Source: Chitinophaga filiformis
Lineage (GTDB): Bacteria > Bacteroidota > Bacteroidia > Chitinophagales > Chitinophagaceae
DNA length: 64,000 bases
NCBI RefSeq assembly: GCF_021646545.1
Contig: NZ_JAKIRP010000004.1
Span: forward strand, 186,001-250,000
Direction: 5' to 3'
In this document: positions 34,009 to 42,786 of the stretch, one piece after another
Position numbering within the stretch: the stretch's first letter is position 1
Layout: each line of letters begins with the position of its first letter
Program-made: the position numbers and the translations under genes
The notes under the pieces: model-generated
What the model was told of the DNA's origin: nothing
What the model saw: only the letters and a program-made list of their open reading frames with translations
The model's database searches: none

Positions 34009-34476
34009 ATGCATAACACGTTGTTAATTATTCACTCGCTGCTAAGGTGGGCAATCGTACTGACAGGATTATGGGCCGTGATCCGTGCATTGAAGGGCGT
34101 TAGCGGTAAGACACCTTATACCGGCGCTGATAAAAAAGCAGGTCTTTTCTTCATGATCTTTCTTGATATACAGTTACTGGTAGGTTTATTACTTTATTTC
34201 GTTACCAGCGCACTGGGACTGAAAGCATTCCAGACAATGGGCGGTGGCGTCATGAAAGAGTCTTATTACCGTTACTTCGCAGTTGAACATGTATTTGTCG
34301 CTATCGTTGCCATTGCACTTGTACACATCGGACGTGCAAAAGTGAAGAAAACAACGCTGGATGCACAGAAACATAAAACATCTCTGATATTCTTTGCTAT
34401 TGCGTTAATCCTGCTGGCTTCACGTATTCCATGGCCAGGTACATTCGCCGGTGCAGGTAGAGGTTGGCTGTGGTAA
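34009..34476 (+). CDS. Four-helix integral membrane protein, cytochrome b561-like
   Basis: A 155-residue hydrophobic protein with about four membrane segments (residues 5-25, 48-70, 90-110, 125-142). Conserved histidines at IIHSLLRW, VEHVFVAI and ALVHIGRA are placed like heme ligands in small cytochrome-b-like proteins; homologues in Bacteroidota carry that label without functional proof. It lies between the repressor and dinB but is divergent from the repressor gene, and it has a shared bidirectional terminator downstream. Confidence 0.6.
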   Translation: MHNTLLIIHSLLRWAIVLTGLWAVIRALKGVSGKTPYTGADKKAGLFFMIFLDIQLLVGLLLYFVTSALGLKAFQTMGGGVMKESYYRYFAVEHVFVAIVAIALVHIGRAKVKKTTLDAQKHKTSLIFFAIALILLASRIPWPGTFAGAGRGWLW

Positions 34477-34584
34477 TAGCAAGACCAATTGCATTATAAA
34501 AGTGAAGGGGGATGTAACAAATAAGGGAACATCCTTATAGGCACATAAAAGATTATCTGATTCCATCAGGTTCCAAAATAAAAC

Positions 34585-34626
34585 GAGCCCGTATCAACTT
34601 TTGATACGGGCTCTCTGCTTTTTATA
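34585..34626. terminator. Bidirectional intrinsic terminator
   Basis: GAGCCCGTATCAA (34585-34597) pairs perfectly with 34601-34613 around a CTT loop. T-rich tracts flank both sides, and the hairpin lies between the convergent genes ending at 34476 and 34647. Confidence 0.9.
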
Positions 34627-34646
34627 TAGTGACCACTAAGAGTACC

Positions 34647-35321
34647 TTATCCTCTGTCAGTATGGAATAACCGATAAGAATAAATATAAGGCAGCGCGGC
34701 CAGGATACCTCCTACAAAGATCAGCAGGAAGGTGCCTGTCACTACCGGCAGGAAGAATCCTGCAACAATCATAACGATACCAGTATATAACCAAAGATTA
34801 CCGGCGAAAGCATGTGTTTCCCGCCAGATATCATCACTTCTCAGCGTCCAGGGCGTTCGCACACCCACAAAATAGTTTGGCTCAAGCCGCCTCAGGTAGA
34901 TACCTATCACTCCGATCAGTAATCCTACTCCTGTAAATACCCAACGCTCTATCACAAACGGATGGCCCTGACTAGCCATAAAAATGATAGCCGCTGTAAA
35001 AATAGCCAGGTAGATATGGATCATGAAACGGATCTGATAGTATTTCCGGTGAAATACAGTCATGTCTTTGTGGTGGATATCCGGCTCATCTACATGCGGA
35101 ATGTACCGGAACAGAAAATATAACAACAGGTTAGTAAAGAACAGGAACGTCATTAACAAAAGGAAATCACTTTTGCTCCCCACCCGTTCGGCAACACCTT
35201 TTACATTGAAATTAGTCGGCATAACGTCTGGCAGGGAGGGCCAGATAATTCCCAGATAGACCATGGGCACTATCAATAACAACAATAACAACAGCTCCTG
35301 GCCAATATCAGGCTTTTTCAT
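34647..35321 (-). CDS. SdpI family membrane protein (DUF1648)
   Basis: A 224-residue protein from the ATG at 35321; an upstream TTG would add eleven residues. A DUF1648 segment (WPSLPDVMPTNFNVKGVAERVGSK) follows the first membrane helix, and an SdpI-type C-terminal segment (PNYFVGVRTPWTLRSDDIWRETHAFAGNLW) lies among about six helices. SdpI proteins confer immunity to membrane-active toxins in Bacillus and act in signal sensing; in Bacteroidota the role is unknown. No toxin gene was seen nearby. Confidence 0.8.
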   Translation of the reverse strand: MKKPDIGQELLLLLLLIVPMVYLGIIWPSLPDVMPTNFNVKGVAERVGSKSDFLLLMTFLFFTNLLLYFLFRYIPHVDEPDIHHKDMTVFHRKYYQIRFMIHIYLAIFTAAIIFMASQGHPFVIERWVFTGVGLLIGVIGIYLRRLEPNYFVGVRTPWTLRSDDIWRETHAFAGNLWLYTGIVMIVAGFFLPVVTGTFLLIFVGGILAALPYIYSYRLFHTDRG

Positions 35322-35428
35322 GAGAAAGTGTTTTGTTTGAAAGTAAGTTGACAAATACTGTACCCGCCTTATGGCACTTTATTAATTAACCATTATCCCC
35401 TGTAATTTGTTATTGCCTGGTTATTTAT

Positions 35429-35469
35429 ACTAACATTATTAGTATTAACTAAAAATATTAGTAAATTTG
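35429..35469 (+). promoter_or_regulatory. dinB-dnaE promoter with overlapping operator sites
   Basis: The -7 box TAAATTTG (35462-35469) has TTAG at the -33 position (35439-35442, spacing 19). TTAGT-N4-ACTAA (35439-35452) covers that -33 element. A further TTAGT (35458-35462) abuts the -7 box, and ACTAA lies at 35429-35433. The half-sites are identical to those at the repressor promoter, so the repressor likely controls this operon. Confidence 0.62.
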
Positions 35470-35479
35470 TTTCAGATCT

Positions 35480-35573
35480 ATAGTACATGGGCGATAGTCT
35501 GTGGACAGGCCATGCCCTCATAGCCTATGTCACATCTATACCGCCTATCCATAGACTGTTTCCTGTGTACTAT
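35480..35573 (+). other. Long hairpin in the dinB 5' leader
   Basis: Arms 35480-35510 and 35543-35573 (31 nt each) pair without gaps: 24 Watson-Crick pairs, 5 G-U pairs and 2 mismatches, around a 32-nt loop. All five wobble positions are G-U on the plus strand, the strand that would be transcribed from the promoter just upstream. The hairpin ends 28 nt before the dinB start codon. Confidence 0.8.
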
Positions 35574-35601
35574 TCATCAGCATGAACCATTATCATAACT
35601 T

Positions 35602-36816
35602 ATGATTTCTTTGCAGCACAGGTCCATTGCTCATTTTGATATGGACAGCTTCTTCGTATCAGTAGAATGCAGGGATGATAACAGCCTGAAGGGGAAACCT
35701 TTGCTGATAGGAGGCATGAGCGATCGGGGCGTAGTAGCTTCCTGCAGCTATGAGGCCCGCCGCTATGGCATCCATTCTGCCATGCCTATGAAAATGGCCC
35801 TGAAACTGTGCCCCCACGCTGTTGTCAGAAGAGGGGACATGGAGAAATACAGCCAGCTTTCCAGAGAAGTCACCGAGCTCATAGCCGAAAAGGCGCCGCT
35901 TTACGAGAAATCTTCCATAGATGAATTTTACCTCGACCTGACCGGCATGGACAAATTCTTCGGCTCCATGAAATGGACAGCAGAACTACGCCAGCATATC
36001 ATGCGGGAAACACAACTGCCCGTTTCCTTCGGACTGGCCTCCAACAAAATGATCTCGAAAGTAGCTACCAACGAGGCCAAGCCCAACGGACAAATGGAAA
36101 TCGTTTTTGGAGAAGAAAAAGCTTTCCTCGCTCCCATGCCGGTGGAAAAACTACCCATGGTGGGTAAAGAAACAGCCGGTCAGCTAAGACGCCGTGGCGT
36201 GGAAACAGTGAAAACACTGAGCGAAATACCCGTTAACTTACTCGAAGCATGGTTGGGGAAGAATGGCATCTCCCTGTGGAATAAAGCCAATGGTATCGAC
36301 GAATCGCCCGTTGTACCCTATCATGAACAGAAATCTATCTCGACAGAAAATACTTTCTCTTCCGATACGATCGACATGCAGTTCATCCATGCAGAACTGG
36401 TACGCATGACGGAAAAGATCGCCTTCGAACTACGCCAGCAAAACAAACTCACCGGTTGTGTTACCGTAAAGATCCGCTATTCCGATTTTGAAACCGTTAC
36501 CAAACAGATGACCATTCCCTACTCCGGCAGCGATCATATACTACTGGAAAAAGTAAAAGAACTGTTTAATAAACTCTATGACCGCAGACTGCTCATCCGC
36601 TTGATAGGCGTGCGCTTCAGTCACCTGGTACAGGGCAATTACCAGATCAGCCTGTTCGATGATACACAGGAAATGATCGCACTCTATCAGGCTATCGACA
36701 ATATTAAAAACCGTTTCGGATGGCAATACCTGATGAAGGGAACCAATGCAGTACCTCCGGCAAAAAGAGGAACCGTGAGGAAACCGGATGTTATGCCTTA
36801 TCCTAAAGTGAGATAA
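35602..36816 (+). CDS. dinB: DNA polymerase IV (Y-family translesion polymerase)
   Basis: A 404-residue Y-family polymerase with intact catalytic residues: FDMDSFFVSVECRDD near the N-terminus and SSIDEFYLDLTG around residue 105. Palm, finger and little-finger domains follow, including the helix-hairpin-helix region LPMVGKETAGQLRRRGVETVKTL. It copies past damaged bases at the cost of mutations. It lies 14 bp upstream of dnaE with SOS-like control sites ahead, so it occupies the place of ImuB in imuB-dnaE2 cassettes; unlike ImuB it retains catalytic acids. Confidence 0.95.
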   Translation: MISLQHRSIAHFDMDSFFVSVECRDDNSLKGKPLLIGGMSDRGVVASCSYEARRYGIHSAMPMKMALKLCPHAVVRRGDMEKYSQLSREVTELIAEKAPLYEKSSIDEFYLDLTGMDKFFGSMKWTAELRQHIMRETQLPVSFGLASNKMISKVATNEAKPNGQMEIVFGEEKAFLAPMPVEKLPMVGKETAGQLRRRGVETVKTLSEIPVNLLEAWLGKNGISLWNKANGIDESPVVPYHEQKSISTENTFSSDTIDMQFIHAELVRMTEKIAFELRQQNKLTGCVTVKIRYSDFETVTKQMTIPYSGSDHILLEKVKELFNKLYDRRLLIRLIGVRFSHLVQGNYQISLFDDTQEMIALYQAIDNIKNRFGWQYLMKGTNAVPPAKRGTVRKPDVMPYPKVR

Positions 36817-36830
36817 AACGCTCTGCTGAT

Positions 36831-39776
36831 ATGTATCTCAACTGTAAATCCTTCTTCAGCCTGCGCTACGGCACCATTGATACGAAAGACCTGGTCAGGA
36901 TCGCGCGTGAAACAGGCATTACATCACTGGCGCTGACCAATATCAATATCACATCCGATACCTGGAACTTCGTGAAGGAATGCCAGGAACAAGGCATCAA
37001 ACCTATCATAGGACTGGAATGCCGAAACGGACACGATCTGAAATACATCCTGCTGGCGCGTAATATGGAAGGGTGGTTTCATATCAATCGCTTCCTCTCC
37101 GACCATCTGCATAAAGCACTTCCTTTTCCTGACCGTGCGCCAGCCTTTCCGGGCGTATTTGCGATCTATGCATGGGGAACCCTTCCGCTGCACGATCTGC
37201 ATGCGCATGAACTGGTAGGTATCCGGCGCCGTGAGATCAATAAACTGTTTCGCATAGACACTATGTCCTACCAGGACAAACTCGTCATACTGCAGCCCGT
37301 TACCTTTCAGGATGCTGATCATTATGAATTGCATCGCGTATTGCGCGCTATAGATCAGAACATCCTCATTAGTCAGCTGCTGCCACATACTACAGCGCAG
37401 GCAGACGAGCAATTCCTGCCACCTGCAGTATTGTTTGACAGCTTTGAACAATATCCTCACATCATCAGTAATACCGTGCGGATAATGGATGCCTGTCAGG
37501 TCAATTTTAACTTTAAAACACCCCGCAACAAAAAACATTTTACGAACAGTGAATCGGAAGACCATGCCCTGCTCCGGCAACTGGCATATGATGGCATGCT
37601 CCAACGCTATGGGCCCGACAATGCAGAAGCCAAAGCACGCATTGAAAAAGAACTGGGCGTTGTACAGGATCAGCACTTCGATTGTTATTTTCTCATCACC
37701 TGGGACATCATCCGCTATGCGCAGGAACGGGGCTTCTTCTATGTAGGCCGGGGCAGCGGCGCTAACTCTATTATCGCATATTGTCTTAAGATCACAGACG
37801 TTGATCCCATAGAACTGAATCTTTACTTCGAAAGATTTCTTAATCCTTATCGCAGCTCTCCCCCCGACTTTGATATCGACTTCTCATGGCGGGACAGGGA
37901 CGAGATCATTGACTATGTTTTTAAGAAATATGGCAACATACACACCGCTCTATTAGGCACAGTTACTACCTTCCAGCAGAATGCCACCATTCGTGAACTG
38001 GGTAAGGTATATGGTCTTCCGAAACATGAAATAGATAAAATACTGGATACACCTTTCCAACCTGATCTCACCGGCGATAGTGTGCAAAGGAACATTCTTC
38101 GCTACAGCCAGTTGATGTCGGGAGCAAAAGCATTTCCCAACCATCTTAGCATACACGCAGGCGGTATCCTTATCAGCGAAGCACCCATTCATCAGCACTG
38201 CGCTACGTATATGCCGCCGAAAGGTTTCAGTACCGCACAACTGGACATGCACCAGGCAGAAGCTATCGGGCTGTTTAAATTCGATATACTTAGTCAGCGT
38301 GGTCTCGGACATATCAGGGACTCCCTTGCCATTATCAAAGAAAACAAAGGCGTAGATATCGACATTCATGATGTAAAAAAATTCATACAGGATCCGCATG
38401 TACAGCATGCACTGAAAACAGTGAACACCATCGGCTGCTTTTATATTGAGTCGCCCGCTATGCGGCAGCTGTTACAGAAACTGCAATGTGAGGACTATCT
38501 CACGCTGGTAGCCGCCAGCTCGGTGATACGGCCGGGTGTAGCGCAATCAGGTATGATGCGGCAATATGTGCATAACTACCGCAACCAGGAGAAAGTGGTA
38601 TACCTGCATGAAATTGTAAAGGAAGTATTAAGCGAAACATTCGGTATCATGGTATACCAGGAAGATGTGATCAAGATAGTGCATGAATACGCCGATATGG
38701 ACCTCGCTGATGCAGACATCCTGCGCAGAGCCATGGCTGGTAAATACCGCGGACAGGGCGACTTTCAGAAGATAGAACAACAATTCTTCACGAACTGTAA
38801 ACGGCTCGGAAGACCTGATGATGTGACGCAGGAACTCTGGCGCCAAATAGCCAGCTTCTCCGGCTTTTCTTTCTCAAAGGCACACTCTGCAAGTTTTGCA
38901 GTAGAGAGTTATCAGAGCCTTTTCCTGAAGACATATTTCCCTGCTGAGTTTATGGTAGCAGTGATCAACAACTTCGGCGGTTTTTATAACAGGGAACTAT
39001 ACTTTCGTGAATTGTATAAAACAGGCGCCACCATTAAAGCACCCTGCATTAATAACAGTGAGTACTACACGAGAATAACAGGCAATACGGTATATACCGG
39101 CTTCATTCATGTTGAAGGACTGGAAGAAAAATGGATACAGGATGTACTGGTAGAACGTACGCTGTACGGGCCTTTCGAGAACCTGGAAGAGTTCGTTGCA
39201 CGTGTGTCCCCTCCACCGGAACAACTGGATATACTAATAAGGATCGGTGCATTCAACTTTGATATGCACACGAAAAAAGAATTGCTGTGGAAGAGTAGCC
39301 TGCTACTGAAAAACAAAGGACCACGCGCAGAACATATACAACCTTTATTCCGTGAGCAGGTGCCCGAATGCCAGCTGCCGATGTTGTCATATCATGAACA
39401 TGAACATGCATTCGAAGAAATTGCATTGCTGGGTTTCCCCTTGTGCTCTCCGTTTGACATCCTGCAACATGACCAGCGTGCATATATTCCTGCCAGACAT
39501 TTTAAGGAACATAAAGACAAGGTTATTTCCACGCTGGGCTACCTTGTGTGCACGAAGGGAATTCATACCAGTAAAGGCGTTCCAATGAGCTTCGGTACCT
39601 TCATGGACGTGAATGGCGACTTTATTGATACGGTGCATTTCCCGGATATTCTCCGCCAATATCCTTTCCAGAAAGAAGGGTTTTATATACTGCAGGGAAA
39701 GGTGACAGAAGAGTATGATGTATATTCGATAGAGGTGAACTACATGCGGAAGATAGGCTACTTCGAGGATAAATAA
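36831..39776 (+). CDS. dnaE: DNA polymerase III alpha subunit, short DnaE2-like form
   Basis: A 981-residue C-family polymerase, shorter than replicative DnaE (about 1160). The N-terminal PHP domain has lost its metal-binding HxH signature (YLNCKSFFSLRYGTID where HxHSxYS is expected; ALTNINIT for ALTDHG). Palm residues are intact (PPDFDIDFSWRDRDE), as are fingers and the FSFSKAHSASFAVESYQS motif. A tail with an OB-like segment ends YMRKIGYFEDK. It likely replaces the replicative polymerase at lesions together with DinB. It is the last gene of the dinB operon, ending at a strong hairpin. Confidence 0.92.
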   Translation: MYLNCKSFFSLRYGTIDTKDLVRIARETGITSLALTNINITSDTWNFVKECQEQGIKPIIGLECRNGHDLKYILLARNMEGWFHINRFLSDHLHKALPFPDRAPAFPGVFAIYAWGTLPLHDLHAHELVGIRRREINKLFRIDTMSYQDKLVILQPVTFQDADHYELHRVLRAIDQNILISQLLPHTTAQADEQFLPPAVLFDSFEQYPHIISNTVRIMDACQVNFNFKTPRNKKHFTNSESEDHALLRQLAYDGMLQRYGPDNAEAKARIEKELGVVQDQHFDCYFLITWDIIRYAQERGFFYVGRGSGANSIIAYCLKITDVDPIELNLYFERFLNPYRSSPPDFDIDFSWRDRDEIIDYVFKKYGNIHTALLGTVTTFQQNATIRELGKVYGLPKHEIDKILDTPFQPDLTGDSVQRNILRYSQLMSGAKAFPNHLSIHAGGILISEAPIHQHCATYMPPKGFSTAQLDMHQAEAIGLFKFDILSQRGLGHIRDSLAIIKENKGVDIDIHDVKKFIQDPHVQHALKTVNTIGCFYIESPAMRQLLQKLQCEDYLTLVAASSVIRPGVAQSGMMRQYVHNYRNQEKVVYLHEIVKEVLSETFGIMVYQEDVIKIVHEYADMDLADADILRRAMAGKYRGQGDFQKIEQQFFTNCKRLGRPDDVTQELWRQIASFSGFSFSKAHSASFAVESYQSLFLKTYFPAEFMVAVINNFGGFYNRELYFRELYKTGATIKAPCINNSEYYTRITGNTVYTGFIHVEGLEEKWIQDVLVERTLYGPFENLEEFVARVSPPPEQLDILIRIGAFNFDMHTKKELLWKSSLLLKNKGPRAEHIQPLFREQVPECQLPMLSYHEHEHAFEEIALLGFPLCSPFDILQHDQRAYIPARHFKEHKDKVISTLGYLVCTKGIHTSKGVPMSFGTFMDVNGDFIDTVHFPDILRQYPFQKEGFYILQGKVTEEYDVYSIEVNYMRKIGYFEDK

Positions 39777-39783
39777 CAACATG

Positions 39784-39832
39784 TAATAAACGGCAAAGGG
39801 TGCATCATATGATACACCCTTTGCCGTTTATT
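39784..39832. terminator. Bidirectional terminator between dnaE and lysC
   Basis: A stem of about 19 bp (AATAAACGGCAAAGGGTG and its complement) with loop CATCATATGAT-like centre separates convergent genes. A TTTTT tract follows at 39840 on the plus side. Confidence 0.85.
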
Positions 39833-39850
39833 ATATACTTTTTCAAGCGC

Positions 39851-41173
39851 CTATTCCAGGTTGAACAACCCTTTGTTCAGCAGCTGTAATGTTTTCTCTT
39901 TGTACTGACCGCCTATCAGGATAGATATGTTATGACGGCTGCCTCCGTAGGAGATCATACGCAATGGTACTTCATTCAGCGCATCAAACAGTTTCTTCAG
40001 GATAGAAGGTGTAGCAGCTACTTCATTACCCACAATAGAAACGATGGTCTGATGGTGATCCAGTTCCACAGAACCAAAAGGCTGCAATTCTTTCAGCAGC
40101 TGGTCCAGGTAAGGCGTATTCTCTATTGTCAATGATACGGCTACTTCAGAAGTAGTGATCATATCGATAGGTGTACGGTATTTTTCGAACACTTCGAAGA
40201 TCTTACGGAGGAAACCGTAAGCCAGCAGCATGCGGCTGGATTTGATCTTGATAGCGATGATACCGTCTTTAGCAGCGATGGCTTTTACACCGTCCCCACT
40301 TGGCAGTTCAGTGATGATAGTACCTTTTGCTTCCGGCTGCATGGTGTTCAGCAGTTTCACGGGGATGTTAAAGTGCTGTGCAGGCCAGATGGAAGCAGGA
40401 TGCAGGATCTTGGCGCCAAAGTAAGCCAGTTCTGCTGCTTCATCGAAAGACAGCTGCTCGATCGGGAAGGTTTTCTTTACTACCCTTGGATCGTTGTTGT
40501 GCATACCGTCTATGTCTGTCCAGATCTGTACTTCGCTGGCCTGGATGGCGGCGCCGATCAGGGAAGCAGAATAGTCGCTACCGCCACGTTTCAGGTTGTC
40601 TACTTCACCTTTTGCGTTACGGCAGATGTAACCCTGGGTCACGAAGATGGTTTTACCCTTGTTCTTTTCCAGCAGGTTACCCAGCTTGATCTTGATCTTC
40701 GGGATCTCAGGCTCTTCGTATTCGTCGATGCTCATGAAGTCCAGCGCAGGCAGCAACACTGCATCTACGCCGGCTTCTTCCAGGTATATGCTGAACAGGC
40801 GGGTGGACAGCAGTTCACCTTGTGCCAGTATATCCTTGTTTAAAGCCTCGTTAAAAGATATCTTAAGAATGATGTTCAGGAACTCGAAATGTTCGTCAAC
40901 AACAGCAGTAGCCTTGGCGCGTGGAGCGTCCTGCTTGACCAGGGCCTCGCAAAAAGTTCTGTAATGTGCTTCCAGCTTGTCTATCTGGCCTTTTGCCTGT
41001 TCTTTTTTGCCCTCTGAAAGGGATTGCCCGATTTCTACCAAAGCATTGGTAGTACCGGATAATGCAGACAATACTACTATTTTAGGAGCATTATCAGCAG
41101 TCACCAGACTGGCCACGGCATGCATACGTTCCGGTTTACCTACAGACGTACCACCAAATTTTAAGATCTTCAT
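39851..41173 (-). CDS. lysC: Aspartate kinase (monofunctional)
   Basis: A 440-residue aspartokinase making aspartyl phosphate for lysine, threonine and methionine synthesis. N-terminal motif KILKFGGTSVGKPERM, kinase segments GGSDYSASLIGAAI and WTDIDGMHNNDPRVV, and two C-terminal ACT domains (from about residue 300) for feedback control. It is not fused to homoserine dehydrogenase. No adjacent biosynthetic partner; a promoter lies probably in the 79 bp upstream, but only a weak TATCTTG box was seen. Confidence 0.95.
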   Translation of the reverse strand: MKILKFGGTSVGKPERMHAVASLVTADNAPKIVVLSALSGTTNALVEIGQSLSEGKKEQAKGQIDKLEAHYRTFCEALVKQDAPRAKATAVVDEHFEFLNIILKISFNEALNKDILAQGELLSTRLFSIYLEEAGVDAVLLPALDFMSIDEYEEPEIPKIKIKLGNLLEKNKGKTIFVTQGYICRNAKGEVDNLKRGGSDYSASLIGAAIQASEVQIWTDIDGMHNNDPRVVKKTFPIEQLSFDEAAELAYFGAKILHPASIWPAQHFNIPVKLLNTMQPEAKGTIITELPSGDGVKAIAAKDGIIAIKIKSSRMLLAYGFLRKIFEVFEKYRTPIDMITTSEVAVSLTIENTPYLDQLLKELQPFGSVELDHHQTIVSIVGNEVAATPSILKKLFDALNEVPLRMISYGGSRHNISILIGGQYKEKTLQLLNKGLFNLE

Positions 41174-41252
41174 TACTGTTGAGTTGTTATATGTTTGACG
41201 CTACAAGATATTGAGCTTTAAAAAGCCGCAAGTTCGTGTGTTTATGGCGACT

Positions 41253-42326
41253 TTAAAAATCCAATTTAAATTTTCCTGCTACTTCCTGCAGATCTTTCAC
41301 CACGGGGTCCAGTAAGGGAATCCCGGCGGTTCTTCTCTCCTTCTCCATTTCCCGTTCGGGATCGCCAGGTATCAGCACCTGTTCTCCGGCTACAGGCTTT
41401 GCCTGGCGGAAACGTGTGATCCATTTGTCCATATGTTCCTTGAATTCATCTGCCGGACGGAATGCATCCACCCTCATAGCGCCCAGGAAATGTCCCAGCC
41501 CCTCTCCCACCGGATCGGGTGCCAGGGGCAGGAAGCTCACAAAGGGCGGCGCCCAGGGCCCGTAATTGGCGCCGGAGAGCACGGCGGAGAAAATATCCAC
41601 GATTGCTCCCAGGCAATATCCCTTATGGCTGCCATGATCGCGGTCGCCGCCCAGCGGCAGCAATGCACCTCCTGATTTCAGCTCATGCGGGTTAGTGCTG
41701 GACTGCCCATCTTTATCCTGGATCCAGCCGGTAGGCGCTTCCTGGCTTTTCCGCTGGAGGATCTCCAGTTTGCCATTGGCAGCGGTCGTGGTGGCAAAGT
41801 CGGCCACGAAAGGCGGCTGTTCTTTGGCAGGTATGGCTACTGCAATGGGGTTGGTGCCCAACATACGCTCAGTAGCGAAGGTTGGCGCCACCAGGGGGCT
41901 GGCATTTGTCATAGCCATCCCGATCATATCTTTTTCCAGGGCCATCATGGCATGCTGGCCCGCTATACCAAAGTGATTGGAGTTTTTAACACTTACCCAG
42001 CCACTGCCAACTGCTGCTGCTTTCTCAATGGCCACCTTCATAGCAAAGGGCGCTACTACCAGCCCCAGCCCGGCATCGCCGTCTACAACGGCTGTACTGG
42101 GTGTTTCATGCACCACACGTACATTCGGCGTAGCATTGATCCTGCCGGCCTCCCACAACCGTACATAACCGGTCAGACGGGCTACGCCGTGGGAGTCGAT
42201 TCCCCGCAGATCCGCAGATAACAATACTTCGCTGGCAGTGTCGGCATCCTGAGGAGGACACCCCATTTTTATAAATACTTCCCTGGTAAATTCCCGCAGA
42301 TGGGGATAGGAGAATGTTTGACTCAT
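41253..42326 (-). CDS. Ldh-family (type 2 malate/lactate) NAD(P)-dependent dehydrogenase
   Basis: A 357-residue oxidoreductase of the Ldh_2 family, not related to classic MDH or LDH. Motifs: ADLRGIDSHGVARLTGY (active-site His around residue 47), VVDGDAGLGLVVAPFAM, VSVKNSNHFGIAGQHA, MLGTNPIAVAIP and GDRDHGSHKGYCLGAIVDI. Members reduce 2-oxoacids such as pyruvate, oxaloacetate, ureidoglyoxylate or sulfolactate; the substrate cannot be told here. It lies 56 bp downstream of the DUF3467 gene on the same strand. Confidence 0.9.
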   Translation of the reverse strand: MSQTFSYPHLREFTREVFIKMGCPPQDADTASEVLLSADLRGIDSHGVARLTGYVRLWEAGRINATPNVRVVHETPSTAVVDGDAGLGLVVAPFAMKVAIEKAAAVGSGWVSVKNSNHFGIAGQHAMMALEKDMIGMAMTNASPLVAPTFATERMLGTNPIAVAIPAKEQPPFVADFATTTAANGKLEILQRKSQEAPTGWIQDKDGQSSTNPHELKSGGALLPLGGDRDHGSHKGYCLGAIVDIFSAVLSGANYGPWAPPFVSFLPLAPDPVGEGLGHFLGAMRVDAFRPADEFKEHMDKWITRFRQAKPVAGEQVLIPGDPEREMEKERRTAGIPLLDPVVKDLQEVAGKFKLDF

Positions 42327-42382
42327 TGTTTCTTAAATCCTGTTTCCTGTATGGTTTCCGTTCAGCGTTTCAGAGAGAATGA

Positions 42383-42697
42383 TTACGCCTGTGCAGTAGG
42401 TCCGCCAAAATTCATGGGCAGGGAAACAGGATCCTGGTCCTGAATGGCTCCATGCACAGACTCATATTTCTTGATATTGTCCACCAGGGCTCTCATGAAG
42501 CGCTTGGCATGCTGAGGAGTCAATATGATACGGGATTTTACCTTAGCCTTTGGTAATCCCGGCATCACATTTACAAAATCTACCACAAATTCTGCGTTGG
42601 AATGGGTAATGATGGCCAGGTTGGCATACACACCTTCCGCTATTTCCTCGCTCAATTCAATATTAAGCTGATTCTGTTCTTCCTGCTGATTTTCCAT
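42383..42697 (-). CDS. DUF3467 protein
   Basis: A 104-residue acidic protein with the DUF3467 core: ELSEEIAEGVYANLAIITHSNAEFVVDFVNVMPGLPKAKVKSRIILTPQHAKRFMRAL. The family is widespread in Bacteroidota with no known function. A TACATTTG -7 box lies 20 bp upstream of the ATG, and the terminator of the SusCD operon lies immediately before it. Confidence 0.9.
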   Translation of the reverse strand: MENQQEEQNQLNIELSEEIAEGVYANLAIITHSNAEFVVDFVNVMPGLPKAKVKSRIILTPQHAKRFMRALVDNIKKYESVHGAIQDQDPVSLPMNFGGPTAQA

Positions 42698-42717
42698 ATT
42701 ATTTTGCTTTTGCGGTA

Positions 42718-42725
42718 CAAATGTA
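42718..42725 (-). promoter_or_regulatory. -7 box of DUF3467 gene
   Basis: TACATTTG on the minus strand fits TAnnTTTG. It abuts the terminator stem of the upstream operon (42726-42758), so the two share almost no spacer. Confidence 0.55.
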
Positions 42726-42758
42726 AAAAAGAGACCTTAAAATGAAAGGTCTCTTTTT
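42726..42758 (-). terminator. Intrinsic terminator of the second SusCD operon
   Basis: A 13-bp stem (42726-42738 with 42746-42758, AAAAAGAGACCTT) with loop AAAATGA; on the minus strand it ends in a T run. Confidence 0.85.
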
Positions 42759-42786
42759 CAAACGTCGGTACAAGGAAGTAATACGG

